The notes: generated by a model from the letters alone, not told the origin. Numbered from the stretch's first letter, positions 20,017-29,785 are shown. The stretch is DNA of 64,000 nt from JAOZPE01 sp964601275 (GCA_964601275.1 CAZRMV010000003.1:62001-126000), one strand, 5' to 3'. Numbers and translations: made by a program.

Positions 20017-21309
20017 CTACCTGGCGGCGCGCCGCCGGCGCTCGGCCATGACATCCATGCGCCGCAGGGAGCGGCGCACCTGCCGGGCCACCGGTTCACC
20101 GAAGGGATCGCGTTCACCGTCGCCGAGTTTCGCCTCCAGGTGCTGCCGCGCCTCCTGGTTCCCCAGGTTTCCCAGGTGGTAGGCGGCCTCGTTGCGGACC
20201 AGCGGCGAGACATCGTAGAGGGCGTGGATGAGGTCGCCCTGGGCCCGTCCTCCCAGACTCTGCGCGAGGGCGGAGACGGCGGCGGCGCGCACCATCGGAT
20301 CGGGATCGTCCAGGGCCTTCTCCAATGCCACCAGGACCTCCCGTCCGCCGAGCTTTCCCAGGGCCAGCACCGCTTCCTGCCGCACGTCGGTATCTTCGTC
20401 TTCCAGCAGCAGGCGCAGCCTCTTGACCGCCGAAGCGTCCCCGATGGAGCCCAACGCGTGGGCCGCTTCCTCCCGGATGATGGGGTCGGGGCTCTGCAAG
20501 AGACCGAGCAGGGCGACCAGGGCGTTCTCCGGCCGGATCTTCCGCAGGGCGATGACCACGTCGCGGTGGAAGCTCTCGTCCTTGCGGCTGAGCATGTCCA
20601 CCAGGCATCGGACCGCGGCGCGGCTGCCGATCTCCCCCAGGGCCGCCACCGCGTCGCCGCGGACGGAGGAGCGGCTCTCGTGGCGGACGCAGTTGATCAG
20701 CACGCGCTCGGCCCGGCGGGCCGCATCCCGGCCGAAGTCGGGCAAGAGGGCGGGGTCGGCGATGCGGTGCAGGGCGCGCACCACCGCGTGGGGTTCGGGA
20801 TGGGCCAGGGCCTTCACCAGTGGACGGGCCAGATGGCGGATGAAGGCGCGCGGCTCGAGGGTGCTGCGGTGCGATGCGATCCCGTCGGCGGCGCGCTGAC
20901 GGATGGAGAAGTCGCGGTGGTCGAGAAGCTGGATCAAAAGACGCGTGCTCTCGTCGTCCTGCACGTCGCCCAGGACGTCCACCATCCACCGGGCTCCGCC
21001 GCTCTGGCCCAGGATCTCCTCGATCCGGTACACCAATCCGAAGCTGCCCCGGCGCTGCAGGACGAGGGCGGCGATCTCGCGCGCTTCGTCGCTTTCGCTG
21101 CGCCAGGCCGCGCCGAGGAAAGCATCGAGTTCGCGGTCGCTCCATCCGCAGAGCTCGTGCAGGAGCTCCTCCATGCCCTCGCGGCGGGCGAGCAGGAATT
21201 CGGAGACCGCGGCGAAGGCGGAGGGATCGATCTCCTTCAGGTTCTCCCGGAACGGAGCGAGGAAGCGCCGCGCGCTGGAAAGGACTTGCCGTTGTTCGAA
21301 ATCGATCAT
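20017..21309 (-). CDS. HEAT-repeat protein
   Basis: A 430-residue soluble protein built almost wholly of HEAT/PBS-lyase-like helical repeats, with repeated patterns such as IREEAAHALGSIGDASAVKRLRLLLEDEDTDVRQEAVLALGKLGG and MVRAAAVSALAQSLGG. At least seven repeats cover residues 105-400. There is no signal peptide or catalytic motif, so it is probably a protein-interaction scaffold. It ends in a basic tail (RRRRAAR). It is divergent from the B3/B4-domain gene with about 190 bp between starts. The specific function is not recognisable. Confidence 0.85.
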   Translation of the reverse strand: MIDFEQRQVLSSARRFLAPFRENLKEIDPSAFAAVSEFLLARREGMEELLHELCGWSDRELDAFLGAAWRSESDEAREIAALVLQRRGSFGLVYRIEEILGQSGGARWMVDVLGDVQDDESTRLLIQLLDHRDFSIRQRAADGIASHRSTLEPRAFIRHLARPLVKALAHPEPHAVVRALHRIADPALLPDFGRDAARRAERVLINCVRHESRSSVRGDAVAALGEIGSRAAVRCLVDMLSRKDESFHRDVVIALRKIRPENALVALLGLLQSPDPIIREEAAHALGSIGDASAVKRLRLLLEDEDTDVRQEAVLALGKLGGREVLVALEKALDDPDPMVRAAAVSALAQSLGGRAQGDLIHALYDVSPLVRNEAAYHLGNLGNQEARQHLEAKLGDGERDPFGEPVARQVRRSLRRMDVMAERRRRAAR

Positions 21310-21503
21310 GTGATCTTCCGTGCGCTTGACCCGTATCGACTCCTGTCCCAGTTTCTGCCCCGGGCAGGATCGGCCGCCCTTGCTTCTGCCGGATGGGATC
21401 CCGCAGGGAGACGGCCACCGGCGCCCTCGCGCCTGCTGGCAGGATTCCCATCCGGAGGCGATCTGTCAACCTCGCCGAGGGAATGATCACCAGGGAGTTG
21501 ACC

Positions 21504-22190
21504 ATGGAACGCTTCGCGCCGAATCCCCCGCAACCCCGGGTGGTGCTCGACGAGGGGGTGGTTGAGCGGGTCCGGATCGCCGTCTCGTGGCTGGACGAGG
21601 TCGAGGCGGAACGGGGAGACGATGCCTACCGCGCCCTCACCGAGTGCGCCCGGCGTTACCAGCGCGATGGAGAGGGGAAGACGGTCGGCCAGATCGACGG
21701 CGTCGCGGCCGCCCGCCGGCTCTATCGTTCCTTCGGGATCGATCCGACCAGCACCCGCCCGTCCAGCGAAGCCCTTCTCAAGCGGGCCCTGAAGGGAAAG
21801 CCGCTGTATCGCCTGAACACCCTGGTCGACGCCGGGAACCTCGTCTCGCTGGAATCGCTTCTCCCGTTGGGGCTCTACGACCGCGACCTCATCCGGGGCG
21901 AGGTGGCTCGGGTCCGTGAAGGACGGCCGGGCGAGGAATACCCGGGCATCCGCAAGGGGTCGGTGCACCTTGGCGGACGACTGTGCATCGCCGACGAACT
22001 GGGTCCCTTCGGCTCTCCCACCAGCGACTCCTTCCGCACCCGGATCACCGAAACGACCCGCCGGATCCTCGTCGTCGTCTTCGCTCCGGCCGAGCTGGAG
22101 AGGCCGCGCCTGGAGGCGGTCCACCGACGGGTGGGGGAGGTCTTCACGTCCTACGCCGGTGGGATCTTGCGGAACGAGATGATTCTCTGA
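21504..22190 (+). CDS. B3/B4 (tRNA-binding-like) domain protein
   Basis: A 228-residue protein resembling the B3/B4 domain of the phenylalanyl-tRNA synthetase beta subunit. The central stretch with LYRLNTLVDAGNLVSL and GPFGSPTSDS matches stand-alone B3/4 proteins (YgiH/YefM-like free-standing editing domains), some of which are thought to hydrolyse mischarged tRNA. The ATG at 21504 was chosen because AGGGAG lies upstream at good spacing; ATG 21483 is the alternative. It converges on the nucleotidyltransferase gene, 19 bp away. Domain assignment is good; editing activity is inference. Confidence 0.78.
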   Translation: MERFAPNPPQPRVVLDEGVVERVRIAVSWLDEVEAERGDDAYRALTECARRYQRDGEGKTVGQIDGVAAARRLYRSFGIDPTSTRPSSEALLKRALKGKPLYRLNTLVDAGNLVSLESLLPLGLYDRDLIRGEVARVREGRPGEEYPGIRKGSVHLGGRLCIADELGPFGSPTSDSFRTRITETTRRILVVVFAPAELERPRLEAVHRRVGEVFTSYAGGILRNEMIL

Positions 22191-22209
22191 CTCCCGGTCC
22201 GCTCTCCGA

Positions 22210-23562
22210 TCATTCTTCCCGCTCGGAGGGCGAAGGGCGCCAACGCGCGGCGATCCACTCCAGGGCTTCCTCTCGGGTCTTGAGCGTTTCCTCGAGCTGC
22301 GCGTCCTCGACCGCGCGCAGGATCCGGCCCACCAGGGGACCGGGGGAAAAGCCCATCGCGAGCAGGTCGTGTCCTCGGAGCAGGGGCTTGGGCCGCAGCT
22401 CTTCCTCGGAGAGCTCGTGGAGCTTCCGGCGGCAGTACTCGTAGAGGCCGAGGTCTCCGTGCGAGGCCTGGCAGTCGGCCCGGTGCAAGGCGAGATGATC
22501 GTCGAAGTGGGGTTGGCGCAGGAAGCGCTTCAGGGTGGAAGGCCGCATCTCTTCCACCGCGGAGAAGCGGAGATGGTCGCGGATCAGCGCCACCACCCGT
22601 TCGATGGTCTCACGGTCACAGTGCAGCCGCTGGAGGATTCCTTCGGCCATCTCCATTCCCACCGGAACGTGACGGTCGAAGCGGATGCGCTCGGCCTGAC
22701 GACAGGTCGGGGGTTTGCCCACGTCGTGGAGCAAGGCGGCCCAGGCGAGCGGTCGGGTTCTCCTTTCGAGTTTCTCGAGGGTGAGGCAGGTGTGGACGAA
22801 GACGTCCCCTTCGGGATGGAATTGGGGAGGTTGCTGCACCCCGACCATGGCCTGGATCTCGGGCAGGACATGCCGGAGCAAGCCCGAATGGAGCAGGATC
22901 CGCAGACCGGTGGCGGGACGGGGTCCGGTCAGCATCCGTTCGAGTTCGATGCGGACGCGCTCGGGACTGACCGTGGCGATGGAGGAGGCGTGGGCCACCA
23001 GGGCCTGCCAGGTCCTCTCCTCGATCACGAAGCCCAGTTGGGCGGCGAAGCGGGCACAGCGGAGCAAGCGGAGGTGGTCCTCCCCGAAGCGGATCGAGGG
23101 ATCTCCGATGCTGCGCAGGACGCCGCGCTCGAGGTCGCCCAGCCCCCCGGTGGGGTCGAGGATCTCTTCCCGGAGGGGGTCGTAATACAGGGCGTTGATG
23201 GTGAAATCGCGCCGGACGGCGTCCGCGGCCAGATCGGCGAATTCCACCCGCTCGGGATGGCGGCCGTCGAGATAGCCCCCTTCGGTGCGAAAGGTCGCCA
23301 CCTCGATGGGCTCGTCGTCCTCGATCACCAGCATGACCCCGAAGCGGGCGCCTACTTCGTGGGTGCGCGGAAAGAGGATCGCGACCTCCTTTGGGCTGGC
23401 CGAGGTCGCCACGTCGAGGTCCTTCAGGGTTTCTCCCCGCAGACCGTCCCGGATGGCGCCGCCCACCGCGTAGGCCTCGTGTCCGGCCCGGCGCAGGGTG
23501 GCGATGACCCGAAGCGGCGCGGCCGGCAGCTTCAGAGGTGCTCGTCGTCGCTGGATTTCCAT
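22210..23562 (-). CDS. CCA-adding/poly(A) polymerase family tRNA nucleotidyltransferase with HD domain
   Basis: A 450-residue class II nucleotidyltransferase. The head domain shows GGAIRDGL and LKDLDVATSA (the Asp pair that binds metal), then RRDFTINALYYDP and the RNA-binding DLLRCARFAAQLGF-type segment. An HD hydrolase-like module follows (ALLHDVGKP, residues about 280). This arrangement is that of CCA-adding or A-adding enzymes that complete or repair tRNA 3' ends. The start was put at the ATG giving MEIQRRRAPLKL, with GGAGG upstream. Whether it adds CCA, CC or A cannot be decided; the window's one tRNA gene already encodes CCA. Confidence 0.92.
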   Translation of the reverse strand: MEIQRRRAPLKLPAAPLRVIATLRRAGHEAYAVGGAIRDGLRGETLKDLDVATSASPKEVAILFPRTHEVGARFGVMLVIEDDEPIEVATFRTEGGYLDGRHPERVEFADLAADAVRRDFTINALYYDPLREEILDPTGGLGDLERGVLRSIGDPSIRFGEDHLRLLRCARFAAQLGFVIEERTWQALVAHASSIATVSPERVRIELERMLTGPRPATGLRILLHSGLLRHVLPEIQAMVGVQQPPQFHPEGDVFVHTCLTLEKLERRTRPLAWAALLHDVGKPPTCRQAERIRFDRHVPVGMEMAEGILQRLHCDRETIERVVALIRDHLRFSAVEEMRPSTLKRFLRQPHFDDHLALHRADCQASHGDLGLYEYCRRKLHELSEEELRPKPLLRGHDLLAMGFSPGPLVGRILRAVEDAQLEETLKTREEALEWIAARWRPSPSEREE

Positions 23563-23700
23563 TCGGCCTCCGCGAAGCCTCGGCTTCGCCGCTGGGAGCC
23601 CCGGACGGTACTGTGGCACGGATCCCCGGCCCTCGCAATCGCCCGATTGCGAGGGGTCGGCGCCGGATCCGGTTTTGTCGGCCTTCTTCTGCGAATCCGG

Positions 23701-23728
23701 TGGACAGCTTCCATCAAGTGGGTACACT
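23701..23728 (+). promoter_or_regulatory. Predicted promoter of the FadL-like gene
   Basis: TGGACA (23701-23706) and TACACT (23723-23728) are 16 bases apart and 59 bp before the GTG start. TACACT recurs as the -10 of the symporter gene. Confidence 0.45.
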
Positions 23729-23787
23729 CGGCGGGCAAGGTTCTGGAAGATCCAGATGGCGATGGGTCATCGATCCTGGAGGTTTCC

Positions 23788-25113
23788 GTGAGGAAGACAT
23801 GGAAAGCGGCCCTGTTGGCCGTACTGCTCGCCCAGGCCTCGCTGGCCTGGGCCGGCGGGTTCAACATCTACGAACTCGGCTCGCGGGCCACGGCCCTCGG
23901 CGGAGCGTTCACCGCCACCGCCGACGACGCGAGCGCGATCTTCTACAATCCGGCGGGCCTGGCCTATCAGCCCGACGGCTGGCAGTTCTCACTCAACGTC
24001 TCTCCTTTGACCCCCAGCTCGAAATTCACCCGGGCCGAGGGCACGACTGCGCTCCTGTATCCTGGAGACAGCCAGGGAGAAACCGCCAGCAACTGGTTCT
24101 TTCCGACCGGGGCCTACATCACCTACAAGAAGGGGGCCTGGTCGGGAGGATTGGGGTTCTTCACTCCCTACGGGCTCGGCGTCGAGTGGGACCGCAAGGA
24201 CACCTTCGCCGGACGCTCGATCAGCGCCAACGCCGAGATCCAGGGCTACTATGTCAGCCCGGTGGTCACCTACCAGCCCACCCCGCACTTCGCGCTGTCG
24301 GTGGGAGGGCACGCGGTCAAGACCAACCTCACCCTGGAGAACATCGTCACCGCGAACCTCGGGACCGGGACGGATGTGACCAACGTGGCCGACGTGAAGA
24401 TCGACGGCACCAGCGACTGGGCCTTGGGTCTGGCCGCGGCGTTGATGTTCCGGCCCATCGATCGGCTCACCTTCGGCGTGAACTACAAGATGGGGGTGAC
24501 CAACAAGTTCCGGGGCCAGGACGCCACCGTCACCCAACGTCTCACCGGGTCGTCGGCCATCGATTCGTTGGTCACACTCTCGTTGATCAGTGAACTGGGG
24601 GCCCTGGGCACCCAGGGGGTCGGTGGCGATCTCGACTTCCCCGACCTGGTGGTCGGGGCGGTCCGCTACGATTTCAGCCCCACCATCTCCCTCGAGTTCG
24701 ACTACGCCTGGTTCGGTTGGTCGACCTTCGACCAGGTCACCCTCGATTTCGAGAAGGGCAGCAGTGTCACCCTGGAGGAGAACTACAAGGACGCCTGGCA
24801 GATCCGCGTCGGAGGCGAATACCGCTACACCGACCAGTTGCGGTTCATGATCGGCTACGTGCACGATACGACGCCGCAGCCCCGGGGTTCGATGTCTCCT
24901 CTGTTGCCTGATGCCGACCGCAACGACTACAGCCTGGGGCTCACGTGGACCTCGGGCAGCGGGCGTTACGATCTGACCGCCGGGTACATGCTCGTCGAGT
25001 TCCAGGACCGCAGCACCCTCGAGAACGGGGTCGGTCAGAACTACGATGGCCTGGACGGCACCTACGCCAGCCGGGCGCATATCTTCACCCTCGGCTATAC
25101 CCGCCGGTTCTAA
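23788..25113 (+). CDS. OmpP1/FadL-family outer-membrane transport protein
   Basis: A 441-residue outer-membrane beta-barrel. A signal peptide (residues 1-22, KAALLAVLLAQASLAWA) is followed by the family's N-terminal hatch sequence GGFNIYELGSRATALGGAFTATADDASAIFYNPAGLAY; alternating aromatic/polar strands follow and the protein ends in an aromatic residue (YTRRF), the usual insertion signal. FadL proteins take long-chain fatty acids or other hydrophobic molecules through the outer membrane. The GTG at 23788 has CTGGAGG upstream. A GDSL lipoprotein follows 11 bp later and an acyl-CoA synthetase lies beyond, supporting lipid uptake and use. Confidence 0.92.
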   Translation: MRKTWKAALLAVLLAQASLAWAGGFNIYELGSRATALGGAFTATADDASAIFYNPAGLAYQPDGWQFSLNVSPLTPSSKFTRAEGTTALLYPGDSQGETASNWFFPTGAYITYKKGAWSGGLGFFTPYGLGVEWDRKDTFAGRSISANAEIQGYYVSPVVTYQPTPHFALSVGGHAVKTNLTLENIVTANLGTGTDVTNVADVKIDGTSDWALGLAAALMFRPIDRLTFGVNYKMGVTNKFRGQDATVTQRLTGSSAIDSLVTLSLISELGALGTQGVGGDLDFPDLVVGAVRYDFSPTISLEFDYAWFGWSTFDQVTLDFEKGSSVTLEENYKDAWQIRVGGEYRYTDQLRFMIGYVHDTTPQPRGSMSPLLPDADRNDYSLGLTWTSGSGRYDLTAGYMLVEFQDRSTLENGVGQNYDGLDGTYASRAHIFTLGYTRRF

Positions 25114-25124
25114 GGAGGCCCCCC

Positions 25125-26663
25125 ATGAGAAAGCAATCGATTCTTTGGATGCTGGGGCTCTTCGGCTGGGTCCTGGCGGCACCCCTGGTCGGCTGCAGCC
25201 TCGATCAACCCGAAGCTCCCAAGCTTCCGGTCGACGACAGCATGGTCCGAACGGCCCGTCCGGTGGTCGCGCTGGGGAACAGCCTGACCGCCGGCTTCCA
25301 GAACGGAGGGTTGGCCATCACCGGGCAGCTCGCGAGCATTCCCAACCTCTTGAGCATGTTGGCCGAGCCGCAGCCCATTCCACTGGATCCCAACTTGCCA
25401 CTGTACATGCAGATGCCCCTGGTCGGCACCGGCAATCCGCTGGAGCAGCAGAAGGGCATCGGGAGCGAACCCGGTAAGACCGGATTGTTCGTCGACGGAG
25501 CGACCCTGCAGATCACCCGGGACGATCTGCCGCCGGACTTCATGGACTGGCTGCTCAACTCCACCTATCCCCTGGCGTATGACGATCTGGGAGTGCCCGG
25601 AGCCACCACCCAGGATGTGTTCACCGCGGTCGACGCGGCCACCAGCCAGTCGGGAGACAACTCCTTCTTCGATCTGATCCTGCGCAATTCGGCCCTGCCG
25701 CCCTTCGACGCGACCCCGCTGGATCAGCTCGAGTCGCACTTCACCAAGGAGACCATCGTCGGCCTCGATCCCACGACACAGGCGCCGATCTACGCGATCA
25801 ACGTACCGCGGATCGTCATCGTGTGGATCGGGAACAACGACATCCTGGGGGGCGCGCTCAGCGGCAACCCCGTGGTGGGGGTCAACGTGACGCCGGCGAG
25901 CGTCTGGGAGGGGATGTACACCTCGGTGCTGGACCGGGTGGCCTCCTTCGCCCAGGACGCGCAGATCGTCCTGGCGAACCTGCAGACCTCGCTTCCCTAC
26001 TTCGAGTTCATCCCGCTGGGAACCGATGTTCCCGGAGTCGGTTTCGTGCCGTGGACCACGGACGAGGCCAACGTGAAGTTCATCCTGCTGACCGCGGCGA
26101 GCGATCTGGCCGGTTTCCCCGGCGCGGACTACCTGCCCGGGGGGACCTCGAGCATCCCCGGCGAGTACACCATCACCGAGGACGAGTGGACCGCTCTCAT
26201 CGGGGAACTGGACGCCTACAACACGATCATCGCCCGGGAAGCGACCGCGCGCGGTTGGGCCCTGGCCGATGTCAATGCGATGATGCTCGCCTTGCCGTCG
26301 GATCCCACCGACCCGGCCACCTACGCCCAGCTCAACCGGGTGTTTCCCTGGTTGGACATGACCGGCGACCAGATTCCCGAGCAGAACGCGAACAGCGCCT
26401 TCACCCTCGACGGGATCCATCCCAGCGAGAAGGGCTACGCGGCGATGGCGAATCTCTTCGCCCAGGCGTTGAACGACACCTACGGAACCAGCTACGGGCA
26501 GATCACCGTCGACACGGTGGTCAACCAGGCCGGCTTCGAGCAGGTGCTGGGGGCTGGGGCCAAGCCCGCCCGGCCGGTGGGAGGCGTGATGGGTGTCTCC
26601 TTCACCCGGTCCGGGGCCGCGGGACTGCGCGCCACCGCGGAATTGCTCGCCGCCGGGCGCTGA
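25125..26663 (+). CDS. SGNH/GDSL-family hydrolase lipoprotein
   Basis: A 512-residue exported lipoprotein. The lipobox LVGC puts the lipidated Cys at residue 24. SGNH blocks are visible: GNSLTAG at 51-57 (nucleophile Ser), the Asn block VWIGNNDIL near 232, and DGIHPSEKGY near 430 supplying Asp and His. The enzyme is therefore a probable esterase or lipase at the cell envelope. AAGGAGG precedes the ATG. It is co-transcribed with the FadL-like barrel; together they look like a hydrolyse-and-import pair for lipids. The substrate is not determined. Confidence 0.9.
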   Translation: MRKQSILWMLGLFGWVLAAPLVGCSLDQPEAPKLPVDDSMVRTARPVVALGNSLTAGFQNGGLAITGQLASIPNLLSMLAEPQPIPLDPNLPLYMQMPLVGTGNPLEQQKGIGSEPGKTGLFVDGATLQITRDDLPPDFMDWLLNSTYPLAYDDLGVPGATTQDVFTAVDAATSQSGDNSFFDLILRNSALPPFDATPLDQLESHFTKETIVGLDPTTQAPIYAINVPRIVIVWIGNNDILGGALSGNPVVGVNVTPASVWEGMYTSVLDRVASFAQDAQIVLANLQTSLPYFEFIPLGTDVPGVGFVPWTTDEANVKFILLTAASDLAGFPGADYLPGGTSSIPGEYTITEDEWTALIGELDAYNTIIAREATARGWALADVNAMMLALPSDPTDPATYAQLNRVFPWLDMTGDQIPEQNANSAFTLDGIHPSEKGYAAMANLFAQALNDTYGTSYGQITVDTVVNQAGFEQVLGAGAKPARPVGGVMGVSFTRSGAAGLRATAELLAAGR

Positions 26664-26683
26664 GTCCGGTAACGACGGACCGG

Positions 26684-26705
26684 CCGCCCCGCTTCGGCGG
26701 GGCGG
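26684..26705. terminator. Bidirectional terminator hairpin
   Basis: A perfect 9-bp GC-rich stem (26684-26692 with 26697-26705) closed by a TTCG tetraloop sits between the convergent GDSL lipoprotein and acyl-CoA synthetase genes and touches the stop codon of the latter. A stable UUCG-type loop in this position strongly suggests a transcription end for both. Confidence 0.75.
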
Positions 26706-28487
26706 TCACTCCTTTGGATACATCTGTTCGATGAGATCCCGGTAGCGCTCCTGGATGACCCGCCGTTTCACCTTCAGCGAGGGAGTCAACTCTCCTTCAT
26801 CCTGCGAGAACTCCCGCTCGAGCAGCCGGAAGTACTTGATCTGCTCGTAGCTGGGACGGCCCTCGTTGATGCGATCGACGAGGTGCTGGAAGAGTCCCTG
26901 GATCTTCGGTGAGTCGAGGGTGCTGTGCAGGTCGGGGAAGGAGAGCTGGTGACGCTTCAGGTACGCCTGGAGACCTTCGAAGTTCGGAACGATCAATGCC
27001 ACCAGGTACTTCCGCTTGTCCCCGATGAGGCAGACCTCGGTCACGTAGCGGCTCATCTTCAGCTCGTTCTCGATGGGTTGAGGGGCCACGTTCTTGCCCC
27101 CCGCGGTGACGATGATGTCCTTCTTGCGGTCGGTGATGTAGAGGAAACCATCGTCGTCGAGATAGCCGATGTCGCCGGTGTGGAACCACCCATCCTCCAT
27201 GGCTTCGGCGGTGGCGGCCGGGCGGTTCCAGTAGCCCATCATCACCGAGTCGCTTCGAGTGAGGATCTCCCCGTCCTCGGCGACCCTCACCTCCACCCCG
27301 GGGATGGGGGGCCCCACGCTGCCCGGGCGGAATGCCGCTGCGCAGTTGACCGAGATCACCGGTGAGGTCTCGGTCAGCCCATAGCCTTCGTACACCACCA
27401 GCCCGGCCGCGTAGAAGAACTCAGCGATCTCCTTGGCCAACGGAGCTCCCCCGGAGATGAAGAAACGCAGGCGTCCTCCGGTGCGCTTGCGCAGTTTCGA
27501 GAAGACCAAGGCATCGGCCACGGCCTTCTGCAGGGCGATGTGTGGGGGAACCACCCGGCCCGCGACCTTGTGGTCCACCCACTTCTGTCCGGTGTTCTTG
27601 GCCCAGAAGAAGATCGCCCGTCGCAGCGGTGGCCCCTGGATCGCCATGTCGAGCACCTTGGTGTAGATCTTCTCGTAGAGACGCGGCACCGAGACCATCA
27701 CCGTGGGTTTCACCTCGAGCATGTTCTCGGCGACGGTGTCCACCGACTCGGCGAAGGAGATCCCCACCCCGCATTGGACCATGATGTAATAGCCGGCCAT
27801 GCGTTCGAGCACGTGGGAAAGCGGGAGGAAGGACAGGCAATTGTCGTGGGGACCCAGATCGAATCCCTTCAGGCTGTTGAGGACATTGGAAACCAGGTTC
27901 TTGTGGCTGAGCATCACGCCCTTCGGCTCGCCGGTGGTGCCGCTGGTATAGATCAGGGTCGCGAGATCCTCGGCCTCCACCGTGGCCGGAGGCAGGGCGT
28001 TCTCGTCGGCGGAAAGGAGTTCAGAGCCCCGCTCCACCAAGGCATCGAAGCTGCGTCCCCCGAATTCGTTGTCCGGTTCGATGCAGAACAGGTGTTCCAG
28101 GTGCGGGCAGTTGGCCTTGACGGAATCCAGTTTCCTGCCCTGGGCGGAGTCCTCGCAGAAGACCGCGACCGATCCGCTGTCCTGGAGGATGAACTCGATC
28201 TGCGGGGACAGAAGGGTGGGATAGATGGTGACCACCACCGCCCCCAGGCGCAGGATGGCCTGGTCGGCCAGGATCCACTCCGGGCGATTCGTGCTGAGGA
28301 TGGCGACGCGGTCGCCCTTGCCGATTCCCAGTTCTGCCAGGGCAGAGGCCAGGTACCGGACCTTCTGGAGGGCCTCGTCGCTGGAGATGGCGATCCAGTG
28401 GCCTTCCTTCTTGGATTGCAGCATATCGGGGCGGGGGTGTCGGGCCACCGCTGTCTCGAAGAGCTCGACCAGGGTTCGTACGGCCAT
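26706..28487 (-). CDS. Long-chain acyl-CoA synthetase (AMP-forming)
   Basis: A 593-residue adenylate-forming enzyme that activates fatty acids to acyl-CoA. The phosphate-binding loop YTSGTTGEPKG, the YGLTETSP motif, and TGDIGYLDDDGFLYITDRKKDIIVTAGGKNV with the adenylation and C-domain hinge residues are all present; length and the LSHVLERM segment match the FadD15/FAA-like group for long chains. The ATG giving MAVRTLVEL was preferred because GGAG lies upstream; an ATG four codons earlier has no ribosome binding site. Likely works with the neighbouring FadL-like importer. Confidence 0.95.
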   Translation of the reverse strand: MAVRTLVELFETAVARHPRPDMLQSKKEGHWIAISSDEALQKVRYLASALAELGIGKGDRVAILSTNRPEWILADQAILRLGAVVVTIYPTLLSPQIEFILQDSGSVAVFCEDSAQGRKLDSVKANCPHLEHLFCIEPDNEFGGRSFDALVERGSELLSADENALPPATVEAEDLATLIYTSGTTGEPKGVMLSHKNLVSNVLNSLKGFDLGPHDNCLSFLPLSHVLERMAGYYIMVQCGVGISFAESVDTVAENMLEVKPTVMVSVPRLYEKIYTKVLDMAIQGPPLRRAIFFWAKNTGQKWVDHKVAGRVVPPHIALQKAVADALVFSKLRKRTGGRLRFFISGGAPLAKEIAEFFYAAGLVVYEGYGLTETSPVISVNCAAAFRPGSVGPPIPGVEVRVAEDGEILTRSDSVMMGYWNRPAATAEAMEDGWFHTGDIGYLDDDGFLYITDRKKDIIVTAGGKNVAPQPIENELKMSRYVTEVCLIGDKRKYLVALIVPNFEGLQAYLKRHQLSFPDLHSTLDSPKIQGLFQHLVDRINEGRPSYEQIKYFRLLEREFSQDEGELTPSLKVKRRVIQERYRDLIEQMYPKE

Positions 28488-28544
28488 GACAGTCTCCATG
28501 AGGGGAGGAGTGGGGGCCGATGGACGTACCGGCCCCTCTCCGCT

Positions 28545-28574
28545 ATATTCCACGCCTTCTTTCGGTGGTGTCAA
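28545..28574 (-). promoter_or_regulatory. Possible promoter of the acyl-CoA synthetase gene
   Basis: On the minus strand TTGACA (28569-28574) is followed after 18 bases by GAATAT (28545-28550), a good -35 with a weak -10, 58 bp before the ATG. The region also separates this gene from divergent mutY. Confidence 0.35.
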
Positions 28575-28592
28575 CGCGGGATCCACGAGCCC

Positions 28593-29669
28593 ATGTCCTC
28601 CCCTCTCGATCGCAGAGCCAAGAGCCTCGCCGACGCCCTGGTCCTTTGGTACCAGGCGGAGCGAAGGGATCTGCCCTGGCGGCGGACGCGCGACCCCTAC
28701 GCCATCTGGATCAGTGAGGTCATGCTCCAACAGACCCGGGTGGAGGTCGTCCGGGGGCGTTGGGAGCGGTTCCTGGCCCGTTTCCCCGATCTTCCCCGTC
28801 TCGCCGGGGCGCCATTGGAAGAGGTCCTGGCCGAGTGGGCGGGCCTGGGATACTACCGCCGGCCGCGCCAGCTCCATGCCGCGGCCCGGCAGGTGATGGC
28901 CGAACACCGAGGGCGCCTTCCCTCGAGTTCCCGGCTTCTGCGCCGTCTGCCGGGCTTCGGCCCCTATACCGCCGGCGCGGTGGCCAGCATCGCCTTCGGC
29001 GAGGCCGTTCCCGCGGTTGATGGCAACGTGCAGCGGGTGATCGGCCGGCTCCTGGCCCTCCCGGAGGATCCCCGGACCGCCGCCGGGGCGAAGATCGTGG
29101 CCGACACGATCCGCGGCCTTCTGCGGCACGGCGAGCCGGCGATCCTCAACCAGGGGTTGATGGAACTGGGCGCGGTCCGGTGTCTTCCCCGCCAGCCCCT
29201 CTGCGAGGGGTGTCCCTGGTCGGGGGAGTGCCGGGCGCACGAGCTCGGGAACGTGGAGGACTACCCGCCCCGCCGGAAGCGGCCGTCCAAGGTCGAGGTC
29301 GCCTCCTATGCGGCGGTGCATGAGGTGGAGGGTCGGTTCCTGCTGCGCCGGCGTTCCCGGGAAGCGCACAACGAGGGCCTGTGGGAATTCCCCACCGCGC
29401 CCTGGCACGAGGGCAGCCCCGACGCGCATCGGGCCCGAAGGTTGCTCGCTTCCCTCGGACGGAGCCTGGGGCTTGAGTGGACCCTGGTCGAGGATCTGGG
29501 AACGGTCCATCACACCATCACCCGTCACCGGATCACCCTGGTGCCCTGGCGGGTCGAGGGGGACCCGGTGGCGGCATCGGAGGATCTGCGGTGGGTGGAT
29601 CCCGAGGGAATGAAGGCCCTGGGTCTGACCGCGGCGGCGGCGCGGATCCGGCGCCTTCTCGCCTCCTGA
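28593..29669 (+). CDS. mutY: A/G-specific adenine glycosylase
   Basis: A 358-residue base-excision repair enzyme that removes adenine mispaired with 8-oxoguanine. Catalytic Glu in ISEVMLQQTRVEVV, helix-hairpin-helix LPGFGPYTAGAVASIAFG, catalytic Asp in VDGNVQRV, and the [4Fe-4S] ligands arranged C-x6-C-x2-C-x5-C (CLPRQPLCEGCPWSGEC) are all intact. The C-terminal third (from about residue 230) is a NUDIX-like domain that reads 8-oxoG. No convincing ribosome binding site precedes the ATG. The gene stands alone between divergent and downstream units. Confidence 0.96.
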   Translation: MSSPLDRRAKSLADALVLWYQAERRDLPWRRTRDPYAIWISEVMLQQTRVEVVRGRWERFLARFPDLPRLAGAPLEEVLAEWAGLGYYRRPRQLHAAARQVMAEHRGRLPSSSRLLRRLPGFGPYTAGAVASIAFGEAVPAVDGNVQRVIGRLLALPEDPRTAAGAKIVADTIRGLLRHGEPAILNQGLMELGAVRCLPRQPLCEGCPWSGECRAHELGNVEDYPPRRKRPSKVEVASYAAVHEVEGRFLLRRRSREAHNEGLWEFPTAPWHEGSPDAHRARRLLASLGRSLGLEWTLVEDLGTVHHTITRHRITLVPWRVEGDPVAASEDLRWVDPEGMKALGLTAAAARIRRLLAS

Positions 29670-29704
29670 GCCCATCCGGGCTTTGGCCGGGCCCGGTCTC
29701 CCGC

Positions 29705-29733
29705 TTGCTCCAAGGCCGCGGGAGGCGTATTCT
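29705..29733 (+). promoter_or_regulatory. Predicted promoter of icmF
   Basis: TTGCTC (29705-29710) and TATTCT (29728-29733) are spaced by 17 bases, 52 bp before the icmF ATG and just after the end of mutY. Confidence 0.5.
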
Positions 29734-29785
29734 GCGGAGAAAGCCCGGATCGGCCCAAGTTCCGTTTTTCCAAGAGATTGTCACC

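Noticed and set aside
29402..29417. TGGCAC-N5-CAGC sigma-54-like motif
   Set aside because: It lies inside mutY, with a poor -12 box and no gene start downstream at a suitable distance.
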